Shown: positions 9,856-21,780 of the stretch, piece after piece
Numbering within the stretch: the stretch's first letter is position 1
How the letters are laid out: each line of letters opens with the position of its first letter
Source of the DNA: Leuctra nigra
Taxonomy: Eukaryota; Arthropoda; Insecta; Plecoptera; Leuctridae
DNA length: 64,000 bases
Reading direction: 5' to 3'
Assembly: GCA_934045905.1 (NCBI GenBank)
Contig: OW203762.1
Span: 19,686,345-19,750,344 of the forward strand
Program-made: the position numbers and the translations under genes
The notes under the pieces: model-generated
Seen by the model: only the letters and a program-made list of their open reading frames with translations
Database searches by the model: none
Told to the model about the DNA's origin: nothing

Positions 9856-10182
9856 TACCTTCCACCACCATCCGAATTGAATACAAATATAAACATCTAT
9901 AAATTACGAACGTTTCATTCATTCAATTTGTATAACTATCGCACAAATTATTGCCTTTGTCATGTGTGACATGACGGGTCCCTCTAGTAATTTATAAAGT
10001 ATAAATTTTTTATTTAAATTAATTTCATGAGGTTTTAATCAAACATAAAATAGGGGTGGTAGGTTTAACATATAGACGTCTTGTTTCAATTCAATGTAAC
10101 TTTTCGATTTATGTTCAAACTTGTACGCCAATTAAGAAGCCTCATGCTCATCGTGTACCTTTCAAATGCTAAACACGAGTTA

Positions 10183-11170
10183 CTAGGAAAACGCTCAGTG
10201 TGACGCGTTGATGAGCGAGCACAGAACATGCAACATCCCCAGTCACGATAAACGACACGGCATAAGACGATTTTATCTGCAACTTTCCAATCTCCATATA
10301 AATACTCTGGATGAATATCAGATCCATTGTGTCGTGACTTTCCTTTATACTTTTTCCAGCTTTTGACAACCCATACTAAAATTGTAAAATGACAAATTAT
10401 TAATACTTGTCTGATTGGGCTTATTGTGTAAAATTTTAGATTATGTTGGTCTTGATCATCATGCAAAATTTGAACTTAATCGGAATATTTTGATTGTCGA
10501 CCAATCAGAAGATATTATTTAAACTACCAATTGGAGGATTTGGCCTTCGTACTGCATCCGATTTGATATGAGCTAGTTTTACTGTAAATTGTCGACCGCT
10601 TGGCTGTTTTACAGGCCTTGTAGCAGATGCTTAAAGAAGGCAGGGATGAAAATGTAGCATACATTTTACAAATATTTCAAGATTATGGAATAAAATGTCC
10701 CTAAAATGACAAAAACTTTTGAAAATAACGATAGATAAGACTGAAAATTGGCAAAAATACCTTAAATGTTGGTACCAATGACCACGCGAAGTTTTAAGTT
10801 GATCGGTCGTTCTAGTTTAAATGTAAAAAATCACATGAAAAATGGTTTAAATTTTAACCAATAGGAGAATTTGGCTGAAACTTTGTATGATTGGGTAAAA
10901 TATTGGTTGCAATGACTTTGCTAATTTTCAAATTGATCGGAGCAACCAATCGAAAGATATTTATTTTTAAACTTGAACCAATCACAGGAGCCCGTTCAAA
11001 AACGATCCCTGGGACCGCATAGATTACGTTAGCATATGTGCAATGTTTCAGATCGATTGGTTGTGCGGTTTGACCTGGGCAGTGAACACAAAACAAAACA
11101 AAAAAACAAAAAAAACACACAGAGAAAGTGCAATAAGAGTACCGTGGTGGACGCTCGCTACGCTCGCTCA
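10183..11170 (+). mobile_element. F-family element, long form (Helitron-like)
   Basis: Starts CTAGGAAAACGCTCAGTG followed by ACGCGTTGATGAGCGAGC and ends GACGCTCGCTACGCTCGCTCAA. The start contains a stem, CGCTCA pairing with TGAGCG around ACGCGTT, next to CTAG; read on the minus strand this is a hairpin a few bases upstream of a CTAG terminus, as in Helitrons. The body has no ORF, contains several copies of a 'cagatcgattgg' type phrase and an A-rich run near 11100. Fragments of the same body recur at 30925-31366 and 61000-61380. Confidence 0.6.
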
Positions 11171-11199
11171 ATTACCCACACGAAAGCCAAACCATCACA

Positions 11200-11400
11200 T
11201 TACCCTCTTAGTACCAGCACCACATACATAAAATCCATACCATCATAGCAATTAAATCATTCAAACTATCATTGGTCATGATCAAATCATTGTTATTGAA
11301 ATGTATTATTTACTGTATCTCAGATTAGTTAATAATAATTCAATAATAAAAGTTAATAATAATATATTTTTTATTCCCGAAACCCAGCACATTTAATGTT
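11200..11400. other. AT-rich spacer
   Basis: Low-complexity AT-rich sequence with aataataa runs; nothing coding. Confidence 0.4.
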
Positions 11401-11419
11401 GTTTCATTCCAATATACCG

Positions 11420-11770
11420 TGCACTGGGCTCCACCGCGCCCCACTTCCGTGGCGGTAAGCGAAGGCCTACTCGACCCCCACGTGTGCTCGTAATAGATGG
11501 AGGAGAGAGCCGAGGATTACCGCTTTCTGCATGCATAGCGTCACTCAGCCAAACAGCATTGTCCCGACATATCGGTATGGACTTCATCGCCTTCACCAGT
11601 GAGTCCATCACACCTCCCATGCAACCGATGATAAGCAGAACATCTACGCCACTACCTACATCTGTCTCAACTCCACAAGGAGATCGCGGTACTTATCCTT
11701 CTTCTCAGCCTTATTCAATTTTCACGTTTGTCTCCGCTGGAGCTGAGAATTCGATAACGTACACCTTCTT
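11420..11770 (-). pseudogene. LINE ORF C-terminal remnant
   Basis: On the minus strand two overlapping frames read VYVIEFSAPAETNV, then AEKKDKYRDLLVELRQM, then VLLIIGCMGGVMDSLVKAMKSIP. This order matches a C-terminal region often seen downstream of RT in insect LINEs with restriction-like endonucleases (R4/Dong or NeSL type, from memory of the family pattern). At least one frameshift and several stops: a dead fragment. Confidence 0.5.
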
Positions 11771-11779
11771 CTAATCATA

Positions 11780-11860
11780 GTTATTTAATAATATTAATAA
11801 ATAATATTAATAAATAAATAATAATATTATTATAATAATAATTTCCTTAATAATAATTTG
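11780..11860. repeat. AT-rich simple repeat (aataata-type)
   Basis: Dense taataata and ataatatta runs between two dead retroelement fragments. Confidence 0.7.
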
Positions 11861-12059
11861 CACTTGTTGTCATGTCATTGTTGCCTGCTACCATCTTGAT
11901 GGCACGCAGAATCTCTGCTTTTTGACGATATTTAAGAGTTACTGGGTAGCTAAGAAATTGTATAAGCTCCGGAGATATCTTTAGTACAAAGAGGACTCAC
12001 TTACATTACAAAAATACATCGATTTATCTCAATAAAGTAGCCTGAAGCAGAAAGGTCTT

Positions 12060-12335
12060 GAGGTGCATGAAGAAGTCGCTAATGCATTGTGTCTTTGCAA
12101 ATGGAAGCAACAGAAGAATCGACATCATTGGCATCAACAGAACATCTCTTCAAGTCTACATCCTCGACCCCACACTGTGCGATTTGAAACACACAAAGGG
12201 CAGCCCGAAGAAGTGCACAGAGGAGAAGAAGGCCATTTACGAGCCAATTAAAGACATTGAAATGATTGGCTTGTGGGTCGGGGCTCTTGGCACCATTTCA
12301 GATTTTTTTGTTACGTTTTGTAAACGATTTAAGTT
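12060..12335 (+). pseudogene. LINE C-terminal remnant (restriction-like endonuclease region)
   Basis: Frame at 12103-12330 reads ANGSNRRIDIIGINR, VYILDPTLC, EEKKAIYEPI, then IEMIGLWVGALGTISDFFVTFC. The NRR-DII...DPT...IEVIGL-GA-GTI order is typical of the tail of R4/Dong- or NeSL-like LINE proteins. The preceding EVHEEVANAL stretch is in another frame, so the copy is frameshifted. It ends close to the F-family element that starts at 12368. Confidence 0.5.
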
Positions 12336-12367
12336 AAGTTCAAAGATAATTTATAATATAGTTTTAA

Positions 12368-13773
12368 TTGAGCGAGCGAAGCGAGCGTCTCCTCTTGGCT
12401 CTTTCGGCACGGACCTCTGTTTTTTTTTGTATTTTTTTGTATTTTTTTCTGCTATTAACCGATACACAGGTTGCACCGTTTCAGCGATCGATCTGAAATT
12501 TTGCACACATGTAGAGACAACCTTCTCTGTTTGCAGACCCTAATTTTTTTGAAATCCATTCATTGGTTAAAATTTAAATAAACATCTCCTGATAGGTTAC
12601 AAATGAAAACGGTCTTCGATAAATCTGATCAAACTCATATTTTGGCTATACAGGCCAGAGTTTTTCTTCGATGGAGCTGGAATTTTGCACACATATAGAG
12701 ACAACCTTCTCTGTTTGCAGACCCTAATTTTTTTGAAATCCATTCATTGGTTAAAATTTAAATAAATATCTCCTGATAGGCTGAAAATGAAAACGGTCTT
12801 CGATAATTCTGATCAAACTCATATTTTGCATGATCATTAAGACCAACATTGTCTCTTATTTTACTAGGAAAACGCTCAGTGTAACGCGTTGATGAGCGAG
12901 CACGGGTACGGCAAATTCTCGAACCGGAAATGCGTATACAACGCAATATGGGTATATACATCCATATTTAATTGAAATATGATCACTCAATCAATAAAAA
13001 AGTATATGCTTTTCATCGAAACTTGAAAATAGCATCAAAGCACCCTGGTTAATATAGCAAATCAGATTCAATTCAAGTGGCACTGGAAAACATTACTTTC
13101 GATACTTCATTACTGACAGATATTAAAAATTTCAATAAGTTCATACGTTCTTAACTGATTGGGATGAAAATTTGTAAAATAAGAGACAATGTTGGTCTTA
13201 ATGATCATGCAAAATATGAGTTTGATCAGAATTATCGAAGACCGTTTTCATTTTTCAGCCTATCAGGAGATATTTATTGATTTCAAAAAAATTAGGGTCT
13301 GCTAACAGAGAAGGTTGGTTTTACATGTGTGCAAAATTTCAGATCGATCGCTGAAACGGTGCAACCTTTGTATCGGTTAATAGCAGAAAAAAAAAAACAA
13401 AAAAAACAGAGGTCCGTGCCAAACAAGCCAAAAGGAGACGCTCGCTTCGCTCGCTCAACAAAATTTCATCCCAATCAGTTAAGAACGTATGAACTAATTG
13501 ACATTTTTAATATCTGTCAGAGATGAAGTATCGAAGTGAATGTTTTCCAGTGCCAATTGAATTGAACCCGATTTGCTATATTTACCAGGGTGCTTAGATG
13601 CTATTTTCAAGTTTCGATGAAAAGCATATTATACTTTTATATTGATTGAGTGATCATATTTCAATTAAATATGGGTGTATATGTTTTCTGTGCGTTGTGT
13701 ACGCATTTCCGGTATGAGAATTTGCACGTACCCGTGCTCGCTCATCAACGCGTTACACTGAGCGTTTTCCTAG
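12368..13773 (-). mobile_element. F-family element, short form, split by a second copy
   Basis: Read on the minus strand the element ends in a CGCTCA/TGAGCG hairpin, TTTTC and CTAG, followed by host T; its other end is TTGAGCGAGCGAAGCGAGCG at 12368. It is interrupted at 12864-13458 by an oppositely oriented copy. Inside, a segment of about 170 bp beginning near 12510 (tttgcacacatgtagagacaacc...) is tandemly repeated near 12690. No ORF. Confidence 0.7.
12864..13458 (+). mobile_element. F-family element nested in another F element
   Basis: Runs from CTAGGAAAACGCTCAGTG to CGCTTCGCTCGCTCAA. The host copy reads ...ctcttatttta on the left and caaaatttcatcccaatc on the right; joined, they restore the sequence that this nested copy itself carries in complement near 13160-13185. 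The insertion is therefore exact, with no target duplication, between A and C (T and G on the other strand). Confidence 0.8.
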
Positions 13774-13831
13774 TTTTATTGTCCCTGAAGGGGTTAATTC
13801 AAATATTTAGAAACCATTGTTATAGTAATTA

Positions 13832-13995
13832 GTTATTAATTAGTTCTTTCTCATATTTTCTTTTCATCTAATCTACTCATTTTCCTTAAATGTTAAATTT
13901 AATTAATGTACTATTTTATTGATTGTTATTCTGTGTTTTAACAACCTTTATGTATAATGGCTGACTTTATCTTAAAATGAATAAAGATTATGACC
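13832..13995 (+). mobile_element. 5'-truncated LINE 3' end, copy 1
   Basis: Contains tagttctttctcatattttc, ttattctgtgttttaacaacc and ends gactttatcttaaaatgaataaagattatg. The same segment recurs at 16012-16165 and, diverged, at 27560-27692, always ending in AATAAAGATTAT or AATAAAGAT. This is how 5'-truncated copies of one LINE (or a SINE using its tail) look. Confidence 0.6.
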
Positions 13996-14130
13996 CGTCA
14001 ACGTGCCAACAAAACGTCTGTCCTCAGGCGGAAAATTGAATTATTTTGTATTGCTGATATAAAACAAAATAAGTTTGTGCAAGCTATATTCTCTTACACA
14101 ATGTACCTGGCATGCGGGTGTCCAGGGTAC

Positions 14131-14981
14131 GCGGGTGGCGTCTTTACAAACCTAAGTCGGCTCCAACGCTGGCACGCTTTATTAGTACAGCGCCTCAGAG
14201 GATTGATGATTCATTTTGTGATGCAAGCATGAAATTTGATGAGATGTTCCTAAGGACATAAAAAGATGTGAGTATGATATCTTTCGAGATTTTGCCCCAT
14301 GGGTCAGTGGTGATATCTTGGGGTCAAATTACATAAAATTCCCCATAATTCATATCTGAACCAACATTTTGAGCGAATGTTTCTCTATGATGACCATCTA
14401 CATAATATGTGCTAAGTTATAAAATGTACGAAAATAAAAATTTGCACAAGGTGTCATTTGGGGGATCATTTGGGGTAAAATAGTAAAATTCGTATTTATT
14501 GACCTATTTAATTTTTTAATTTTTTTTGAAACCAGTAAAAAAATGTTATGAGTGTTATTTATACGATGATCAAAACCAAACCAGTTGCAGGAAAAAAAAA
14601 CATTTACACTCATTTCAAAAAAATTAAAATGAAATAGCTCAATAAATACGATTTTTTTGAAATTTTTTGCCAAATTACCCATTGTGATTTTTTTAAAATC
14701 ACATGAATGCAGATGGTCATTATAGAGCCAACATTCGCTCAAAATATTGATTCAGAAATTAATTATGAGGATTTATGTAATTTGACTGCCAGATGTCACC
14801 ACTGACCCCAGGGGCAAAATATTGAATGCTATCATTGTCAAATCTTTTTATATGTCCTAAGGATCATCTCCACCAAATGTCATGCTTGCATCACAAAATG
14901 AATCATCAATCCTGTTAGCCGCTGTACTAATAGAGCGTGCCAGCGTTGGAGCCGACTTAGGTTTGAAAAGACGCGTCCGGG
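14131..14981. repeat. Long foldback element, about 350-bp arms
   Basis: The left arm (GGTGGCGTCTTTACAAACC..., aagtcggctccaacg, gatgcaagcatgaaattt, gaccccaag-type stretch) is inverted between about 14740 and 14981. The centre is A/T-rich with self-complementary aaaaaaatt runs. No coding sequence of substance. Confidence 0.75.
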
Positions 14982-15710
14982 TGGCGTCTTTCCATACCCT
15001 AATCGAGCCCAACTCATTGATTTGAATATTTGCATTTAACGCGCATTTAACGCCGAATCTATTCGGTATAATCAAATATCCTAAACTCCCATTCATAATG
15101 AAGCAGCTAAGTGAGGTTACTTCGCAATATTGGAGGTTTTACTCTCGTAATTGTTGACAGTTTGAAAGTAAAGAACATTGTTTGGAAAGTAGATTTAAAC
15201 ACTTTATAAGGAGATACAAATTTCTGGATAATAAAATTCTGACACGAGACAAACATGCATTTGATTATAAGCAAGGCGAAACAAAATGAGCAGAAGTGGT
15301 TGGGTTTAATCAATTATTATAATAATCATGAAAATTACATTACGACCAATATTTCAGGTCAACCCCATAGGCCTACGCAAAAGTACCAACTACTTTTGGA
15401 CTTCGCATTAATACCAACAAATGTTTTGATCAGAATAGATTCTCTAATATTGTCAGCTAGGTTTATTGTAGGTCCAATATACCAATTTAAGATGGTTCTT
15501 TATAAGTGTTTTTGTGTGACGAAACAGGTACCAGGTGTTTAGGTGCTTAGGTAACTATCTAAGGTACTAAGAATTTACAGTAGAAAGTCACTTGAAGGTC
15601 AACATAAAATAATTTGAATTGCTAGAAAATATTTTGTTCAGTTCTTTATAGTCTTTAAACAGTTGTATTGAGTTGGGCTCGATTAGGGTATGGAAAGACG
15701 CGTCCGGGTG
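14976..15710. repeat. Second foldback sharing the same terminal motif
   Basis: Left CCGGGTGGCGTCTTTCCATACCC with ctaatcgagcccaactca is inverted at 15664-15710 (tgagttgggctcgattaggg, then GGAAAGACGCGTCCGGGTG). The CGTCTTT terminal motif is shared with the foldback ending at 14981, so the two are related elements placed end to end. The interior holds a 95-codon open frame (15255-15542) without recognisable motifs. Confidence 0.65.
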
Positions 15711-16011
15711 TGCGGATGTCCTACAATGGAAATTGATCCGACTGGCTTTTCAAAACGTCAAAATGTCAGCATGAATCTTTATTCGAGAAAATAAGGAACA
15801 CGACTGACCAGGGGTGGATTTTGTGGTACTAGAGATGGGGGCGATCATGGAGGATATCAGGGGCGCATTCATATAAATAAATTATATTAAATTTGCTTTT
15901 TGTGCATAGGCATTAAGTTATTTATTAAGACTTTCTATACTAACACCTACCCGTGCGTTTTTTAAAGTTAGAAACCAAAATCTAAATATTTTTTTTCCTT
16001 TACCTCCGTGT

Positions 16012-16165
16012 AGTTCTTTCTCATATTTTCTTGTCATCTTAATCTACTAATTTTCCTTAAATTTTAAATTTAATTAATGTACATTTTATTGATTGTTATT
16101 CTGTGTTTTTACAACCTTTATGTATAGGCAGACTTTATTTTAAAATGAATAAAGATTATATATAT
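16012..16165 (+). mobile_element. 5'-truncated LINE 3' end, copy 2
   Basis: Near-identical to 13832-13995; ends aatgaataaagattat followed by a short (TA)n tract. Confidence 0.6.
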
Positions 16166-16481
16166 ATAATATCCTCATTTTCTGGAGACATCAAATTGAA
16201 AACTCAATATAAGTCAAGAGTTGCAAGTTACAGGACATTTTGATGAATCTTCTACATTAAAAAATAGTTAAAATGTTGAAAAAATTAATAAAAATTGTTA
16301 ATTTCAAAAAAAATATTTTCGGAGATCTACTTGGAAAGATTATGATGATGCGAGATGATGGTGAATAGTATAGGTAAAGATGGAAGGATGGGAGGAACCC
16401 TCTATGATTGTGTTGTATTTCACTGTCGCTATTTAACATTTCCCAAACTTTGGTAGTTGGTGATAAATTATCATATAAATA

Positions 16482-16950
16482 TCTTCTTCTTCTTCTTCTT
16501 CTTCTTCTATCCTGGATTAGGCATAAATGCCTGTTCCGGTTCCAAATGTTATGTCACCATTGTTTTCTGGGCCGCCCTACATCTCTTCTTCCTCCTGGCT
16601 GGTAACGGAGAATGCTTCGAGGAATTCTCGCAGGTGGCATACGACCATGATGCTGCTTCCAATTTGCTTTGCCCATTTCAATTTTGTCGAGCACGGAATA
16701 AATACCAAGTTCCTGTCTTATATCTTCATTGCGTATTCTATCCTCTCTGGTGCATCCCTTCACTGATCGTAAAAATCTCATCTCTGTGACCTGTATTCTG
16801 CTCAAATCTTTTGTTGTTGTCGCCCATGTTTCCGAGCCATAAAGAAGAGTTGGGACTGCCATCACCTTATAAAATTTAAGTTGTGTGTCTCTCCTAGTCT
16901 TACTTCTAAGAGTTCTTATAAATATACAGCTGACAATTTGTAAGCGGGGT
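16482..16950 (-). pseudogene. RTE-like LINE ORF2 C-terminal fragment with (GAA)n tail
   Basis: From about 16945 downward the minus strand reads RTLRSKTRRDTQLKFYK, VMAVPTLLYGSETWATT, then RNEDIRQELGIYSV and ARIPRSILRYQPGGRRDVGRP, the well-known tail of RTE/BovB-like reverse transcriptases. The open frame ends at 16554. The 3' end is a (GAA)n microsatellite (TTC run on + at 16482-16509), typical of RTE-like tails. The RT catalytic core is absent (5' truncation). Confidence 0.75.
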
Positions 16951-17289
16951 CCTCTAAAGTGAATAGATATTTTACAGAAAATAAATATGCATTCGTGACA
17001 TTTTAGTTTACTTTTCTCGGTTTATCATTTGTTGATCTTTTGGCAATAATGAAGTTTACACAAATGGATTGGATATACACTTTTTGGTTAATGGTTATGC
17101 TCATAAAGCACTTAGTATAAAAATACCATCAAAGTATCATCTACAAAAACAATCAGCACTGAAAAGTATATGAAAAATGATATGAAAAAATGGGCCAGTA
17201 AACACGCGAATTTAAAACTCTAAAAGTACTTGGTGCAAAAACAAATGGAGTCTGTACGACAATTAGATCCAGAATAATGATTTTTTAAT

Positions 17290-20165
17290 GTGAGCACCAA
17301 ATTAATATTTCCAGACAAATTAAAAGAATCAAAAGTAATACCAATATACAAAAAGGGAGACAAGAAAAATACAAACAACTACAGACCAATATCTATACTT
17401 CCAGCAAAAAAAACCATACACACAAGACAAACATCCTTCCTAGAATTTGAAAATTTGCTTACAGAAAATCAGAGTGGTTTTAGGAGAAATAAATCAACTG
17501 CTACAACAATAGAGCGCTTTGTTGCAAACACTATCCAGGGCCTAGAAGATAAAGAGCAGACCCTGGGACTATTTTGCGAGCTTTCCAAGGCTTTCGACAG
17601 CATCAGTCATTTTATACTCCTAGCGAAACTTGAATTTTATGGCGTTCGGGGAGTAGCACTCCAACTCCTTGAATCTTATCTAAAATATAGAGTTCAATAT
17701 GTAGAAATAACCTCAACCAATGAAAATAACATTGAAAAGAAACTACCTCTGATCCTCTAAAAATAATCAGAGGAGTACCGCAAGGAAGTATCCTAGTGAG
17801 CTTTTCCTAGCTTTACGCAGCTGACACAAATATTACTATAAAAGGGAAAACTAGGGAAAATTTTAAGCAAAACACTGAACACGTGCTTTTACGAGCAACA
17901 ACATGGTTCAATGACAATTATCTACTTATTAACTCAACAAAAACTAATTAAATACACTATCAAGTTAAAAATTATAAAAATAATAAAAATAGTGATACTC
18001 AAATCAAATTGAGCATATAACAAACCAGAATCTAGTGGAGCGGTTGCTCCACGCCAGCCAAGTCGTACGGCGCGCGCACACACTCATTTAAAAAGGCTGG
18101 AGCAAACCCACTTTTACTGTAAGCATCAAAGTGGCATTTTCGGCCTACTGGATCTTAAAATTGGAAAATCTCACATTGTTGCGATATATCTTAATTTCGA
18201 GCTATGGCCCACCCTACAACATATACCAAATTTGGGAACAATAGGTTACGCCCTTTGCGCGCTAGAGGGCCGTGAAAACAGTGTTTTAGGGCGGTTTTCA
18301 TAATAATAATAATAATAATCTCAGTAGTAGTCTCCTGGAATTCAAATCCGGTAACAAGGCCACAGCCTAAAAGGCTGAACCGATTGATCTCACATTTTTA
18401 CCACGTGTGCACTTTTGGCGTCTGATTTAACCTTCACCCCATGAATTTTTTGTGCCGCCATTTTGAAACCGGAAGTGACGTCATATCTCGTCAACGGCTG
18501 GACCAATTGGAGCGAAAATTGCGCCAAACGATCCAGACGGTCATCTATATGCATGATAAGTAGCAAAAGACTAAACATTATGTTAAAGAAACCGGAAATG
18601 ACGTAATGAAATTTGAAATACATCGATTGGCTTTTTGGCAACAAAGGTTGATCCGATTATTTTGATATTTATGTAACGTATGTACTTTTGACGTCTCATG
18701 TGACTTGTTATAAAACCAACCGGAAGCCGCCATTTTGAAACCGGAAGTGACATCATATCTCAATAACAGCTAAATAGATTTCAACGAAACCAGCGCAAAA
18801 CAATTTAGACGGTCAACTTTATGTATTATCATCAATAATATTTGCAGTTTCCTATACCTAAACCGGAAATGACGTCACACATTTTAATAATCTCACAAAT
18901 TTTTATTTTGATGCAATAAATATACTATTTGAGACAGCTTATAAAATTGTAATCATGTTTCAAATATACTTCAAGGGGTCAGAGATTTCAGCCGCCATTT
19001 TTAAACCGGAAGTAACGTCATATCTCAAAAACTGGTAGACAAATCGGTATGAAACTAGCGCCAAACGATTCGGAAGGCCATCTCTATGGAATATGAACAG
19101 TACAAATAGAATTTTCCTATTTATGAGACCGGAAATGACGTCATTCAAATGTATAAATTATTATAATTCCCTCCTATACAATAAATACATATTCAGAAAG
19201 CTTAAAATGATACACATCATTTATAGAAATAAATTCTATGTGGCATTGCAGAAAGTTCAGCAGCCATTTTGAAAACCGAAGTGTTTCCATATCTCGGAAC
19301 TGGGTTGACTGATTGGAATGAAACCTTTGCTATTCTTCGTGAAAGATCATTTAAAGCAATTATTTAGGACCATACGCTGCTATTCATTAGTGGTAACGAA
19401 ATTGTAAAGGGTGATGACTTTTTAAAAGAATTTAGTAATTGTTCATTTCATATGTGTCACAAGTTGTTATAGAATAAACTAAAAAAAGGAGTGATATCCC
19501 CATAAAAAACACTTCGTGTAAAAATACCAGCCAAGTCTCTTCTACTAAAAAAAATATATGAAATCTAAAAATTCTGCACTGAAAAGTAATGATATCAAAA
19601 AATTTGCCAAGTCAAAACTTTATTTGAAAATCAAAAAATACTTGGCGCATCGATTTTTTAGGGCATTTTAGGTCTACTATATGTTTGTATATTTTATGTA
19701 TATTTTATATCTGGCCTATACTTCTAAGCTATTAATATACACGATGCGCCAAGTATTTTTTGATTTTCAAATAAAGTTTTGACTTGGCAAATTTTTTGAT
19801 ATCATTACTTTTCAGTGCAGAATTTTTAAATTTCATTTTTTTTTTTTAGTAGAAGAGACTTGGCTGGTATTTTTACACGAAGTGTTTTTTATGGGGTACT
19901 GAAATAGTTGAAGTAAAAGAAACAACATTCCTAGGTATCACCATTGATGGGAACCTAAATTGGAAAAGTCACTGCAACAAATTATTAAAAAAGCTCCACT
20001 CTTCTTATTTCTCACTCTAAACCATATCATCGCTTACAAATACAAAAACTGCAAAATTAGTATATTATTCAAATTTTGAATCCCACATAAGATATGGTAT
20101 TAGATTCTGGGGAAACGCAACTGATCAAATAAAATTTTCATCATGCAAAGAAAAGCAATAAAGTT
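17290..20165 (+). pseudogene. LINE ORF2 remnant split by element E1
   Basis: 17290-17830 encodes RT blocks: VIPIYKKGDKKNTNNYRPISILP, ENQSGFRRNKSTATT, LFCELSKAFDSISH, and after a frame change RGVPQGSIL. E1 (18032-19896) interrupts it; the reading resumes at 19897 with VEVKETTFLGITIDGNLNWKSHC and HIRYGIRFWGN, the TYLGI/WG post-RT region. Joined flanks read ...ccagaa-t-actgaaatag, showing the insertion point. Frameshifts, stops and loss of the YADD region make it dead. Confidence 0.8.
18032..19896 (+). mobile_element. E1: composite element with CRE/ETS array and terminal palindrome
   Basis: Begins CTAGTGGAGCGG(T)TGCTCCAC, then agccaagtcgtac, a conserved 'ttttcggcctactggatcttaaaattggaaaatctcac' block and a (TAA)n microsatellite at 18300. 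A tandem array follows: CCGGAAGTGACGTCA or CCGGAAATGACGTCA variants near 18467, 18590, 18739, 18861, 19005 and 19127 (exact TGACGTCA at 18476, 18870, 19136). It closes with a palindrome at 19498-19896 whose arms (about 150 bp) hold three agccaagtc/acttggcgcatcg phrases. No ORF. It interrupts a LINE, with A before and T after the insert if the first base is taken as TC. Confidence 0.85.
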
Positions 20166-20409
20166 ATCCATTTCCACTTTGAAAGTGTCAATTGAGCAGA
20201 GATAATCGGGAGACAAAGAAAACCCGGCATAGGAATGGAGATTGTCATTTTTATTGAAACCAACTTTTATTAGATCTGTTATTTCTGTCTGAATTTTTTC
20301 TGACGTTTAAATCATTAGTTTTGTCTTTAAAACTGCTTTTTCAACGGTCTAAATAAGCAGTTAAGCACTGAACACAATTAATTTGCTTTCATTAACGGTA
20401 CAATTTCTT

Positions 20410-20556
20410 GAACAACTTCTGTGTCACATTCCCAGTTTTCACACAATTTTGCATTTACACGAAGCAACTTTCTGTCACCGAACTTAAACCATGTTCTAAT
20501 TTCCTTCAAGAAATGTGACAAAGACTGTGCCAAAGACTGTGACACAGAAGTTGTTC
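20410..20556. repeat. Inverted repeat, 19-bp arms
   Basis: GAACAACTTCTGTGTCACA at 20410-20428 is inverted at 20538-20556; an internal direct repeat (gtgacaaagactgtgcc / caaagactgtgacac) lies in the right half. Confidence 0.7.
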
Positions 20557-20575
20557 AATAAATGTGACCGTGTAA

Positions 20576-20722
20576 GGGCCGGTCTTTCAATGCCTTGCTA
20601 ACTTTTATACAGTCAATTAGGACTATATTGCCATGGCAACAACCAATGACATTCCTAGAATTACCACTAACTAACTGTTAAGAGCTAATTGAGACTTTAG
20701 CAGAGAATTGAAAGACCGGGCC
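20576..20722. mobile_element. 147-bp MITE with TAA target duplication
   Basis: Terminal inverted repeats GGGCCGGTCTTTCAAT and ATTGAAAGACCGGGCC, flanked on both sides by TAA (20573-20575, 20723-20725). A 3-bp TAA/TTA duplication suggests PIF/Harbinger mobilisation. Confidence 0.75.
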
Positions 20723-20779
20723 TAAATCTGGCTTTACAAAGTATCGCTTTAACCAGAGAGTTTAACTATTACTGGAATA

Positions 20780-21223
20780 TATACCTAAAAGCGATCAGCT
20801 AAATCTATGGATGTGTTATGTTGTACATAGAAAACATAACAATTATTATATTACGGTTAGTTTTAGTTAGTTTACTTGCGTGGGTTGTTTATTCTTTCTT
20901 TGATAATGTGTATATACCAATTTATTGTTTATTAGAGTCAATTGTCTTGAAGTTTGTAGTTTTGCTCCTTTCTTATAAGGAGGAAAACTATTTGTTGATT
21001 GACAAAAAGTGTCTATGACTGTAGAACTAGATTTGTTGGTTGATAATTGAAAGTGTGTACATGACGTTAACTTATCTATTGTTTAATTTGTTAAGATTTT
21101 AGTTCATAAAAATTGCATCTTCTCTTTATTGACAACCTACTTACCTCTAAATTTTATCTTTAATATTGATTTGATAATTTTAGCTGTTAGCTATTGCTTA
21201 TATCTGTGAGATTGATTCACTAT

Positions 21224-21254
<31 letters not shown>
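20780..21254 (+). mobile_element. Probable LINE 3' end with 27-A tail
   Basis: An AT-rich, non-coding stretch ending in A27 (21228-21254). It lies about 600 bp past the interrupted LINE and may be its 3' UTR, displaced by two MITEs, or a separate truncated copy. Just after the tail is gattagattagattagatta, a short pentamer repeat. Confidence 0.5.
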
Positions 21255-21259
21255 TGCGG

Positions 21260-21780
21260 ATAGTGTGGCAGTTAAGTATTTTGATTGATAGATTAGATTA
21301 GATTAGATTAGAGATCGTGTTTTGTTAAGTCTCAATAGAAAAGGTATTCAAATGATAAAATCCCTTAAATTGTTACCATAATTTGCATCTCATTTTATTT
21401 AGGACATCACCGAAAAGTTACTTTTTCCTAATTATTTATGTGGCAAATTTTATATTTGAATTTCAACAAAGCCTTATCTTCTGCTTGGCATTGATGTCCA
21501 AAATTGTTTTATAGTTTTTGACAATCAGTTATTATCACTTTGTATTTTGTTTGGAACACGAAGGTTAGCTCATGCTACCTGCTATTAAGGGCAATAAAGG
21601 GGAAGGTAATCGTATTTTATTCCATAAAATTGTGAAATAGCTTCGTGCTTTAGCAAGGTTAGAGTGTCGAAATTAGTTTTTTTTCATGGGCGAATTGTTA
21701 AGCCGGATTTTCACAAAATTATTTTAAAACAACTTCATCACACACAGTTCCATCATCATTATCAGTCAGACCCAAAATAA
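21260..21780. other. Unassigned AT-rich stretch
   Basis: Apart from the (GATTA)4 run at 21291 I see neither gene nor clear repeat. Confidence 0.4.

Noticed and set aside
10086..10466. 126-codon minus-strand frame
   Set aside because: Runs across the head of an F-family element; composition is that of the repeat.
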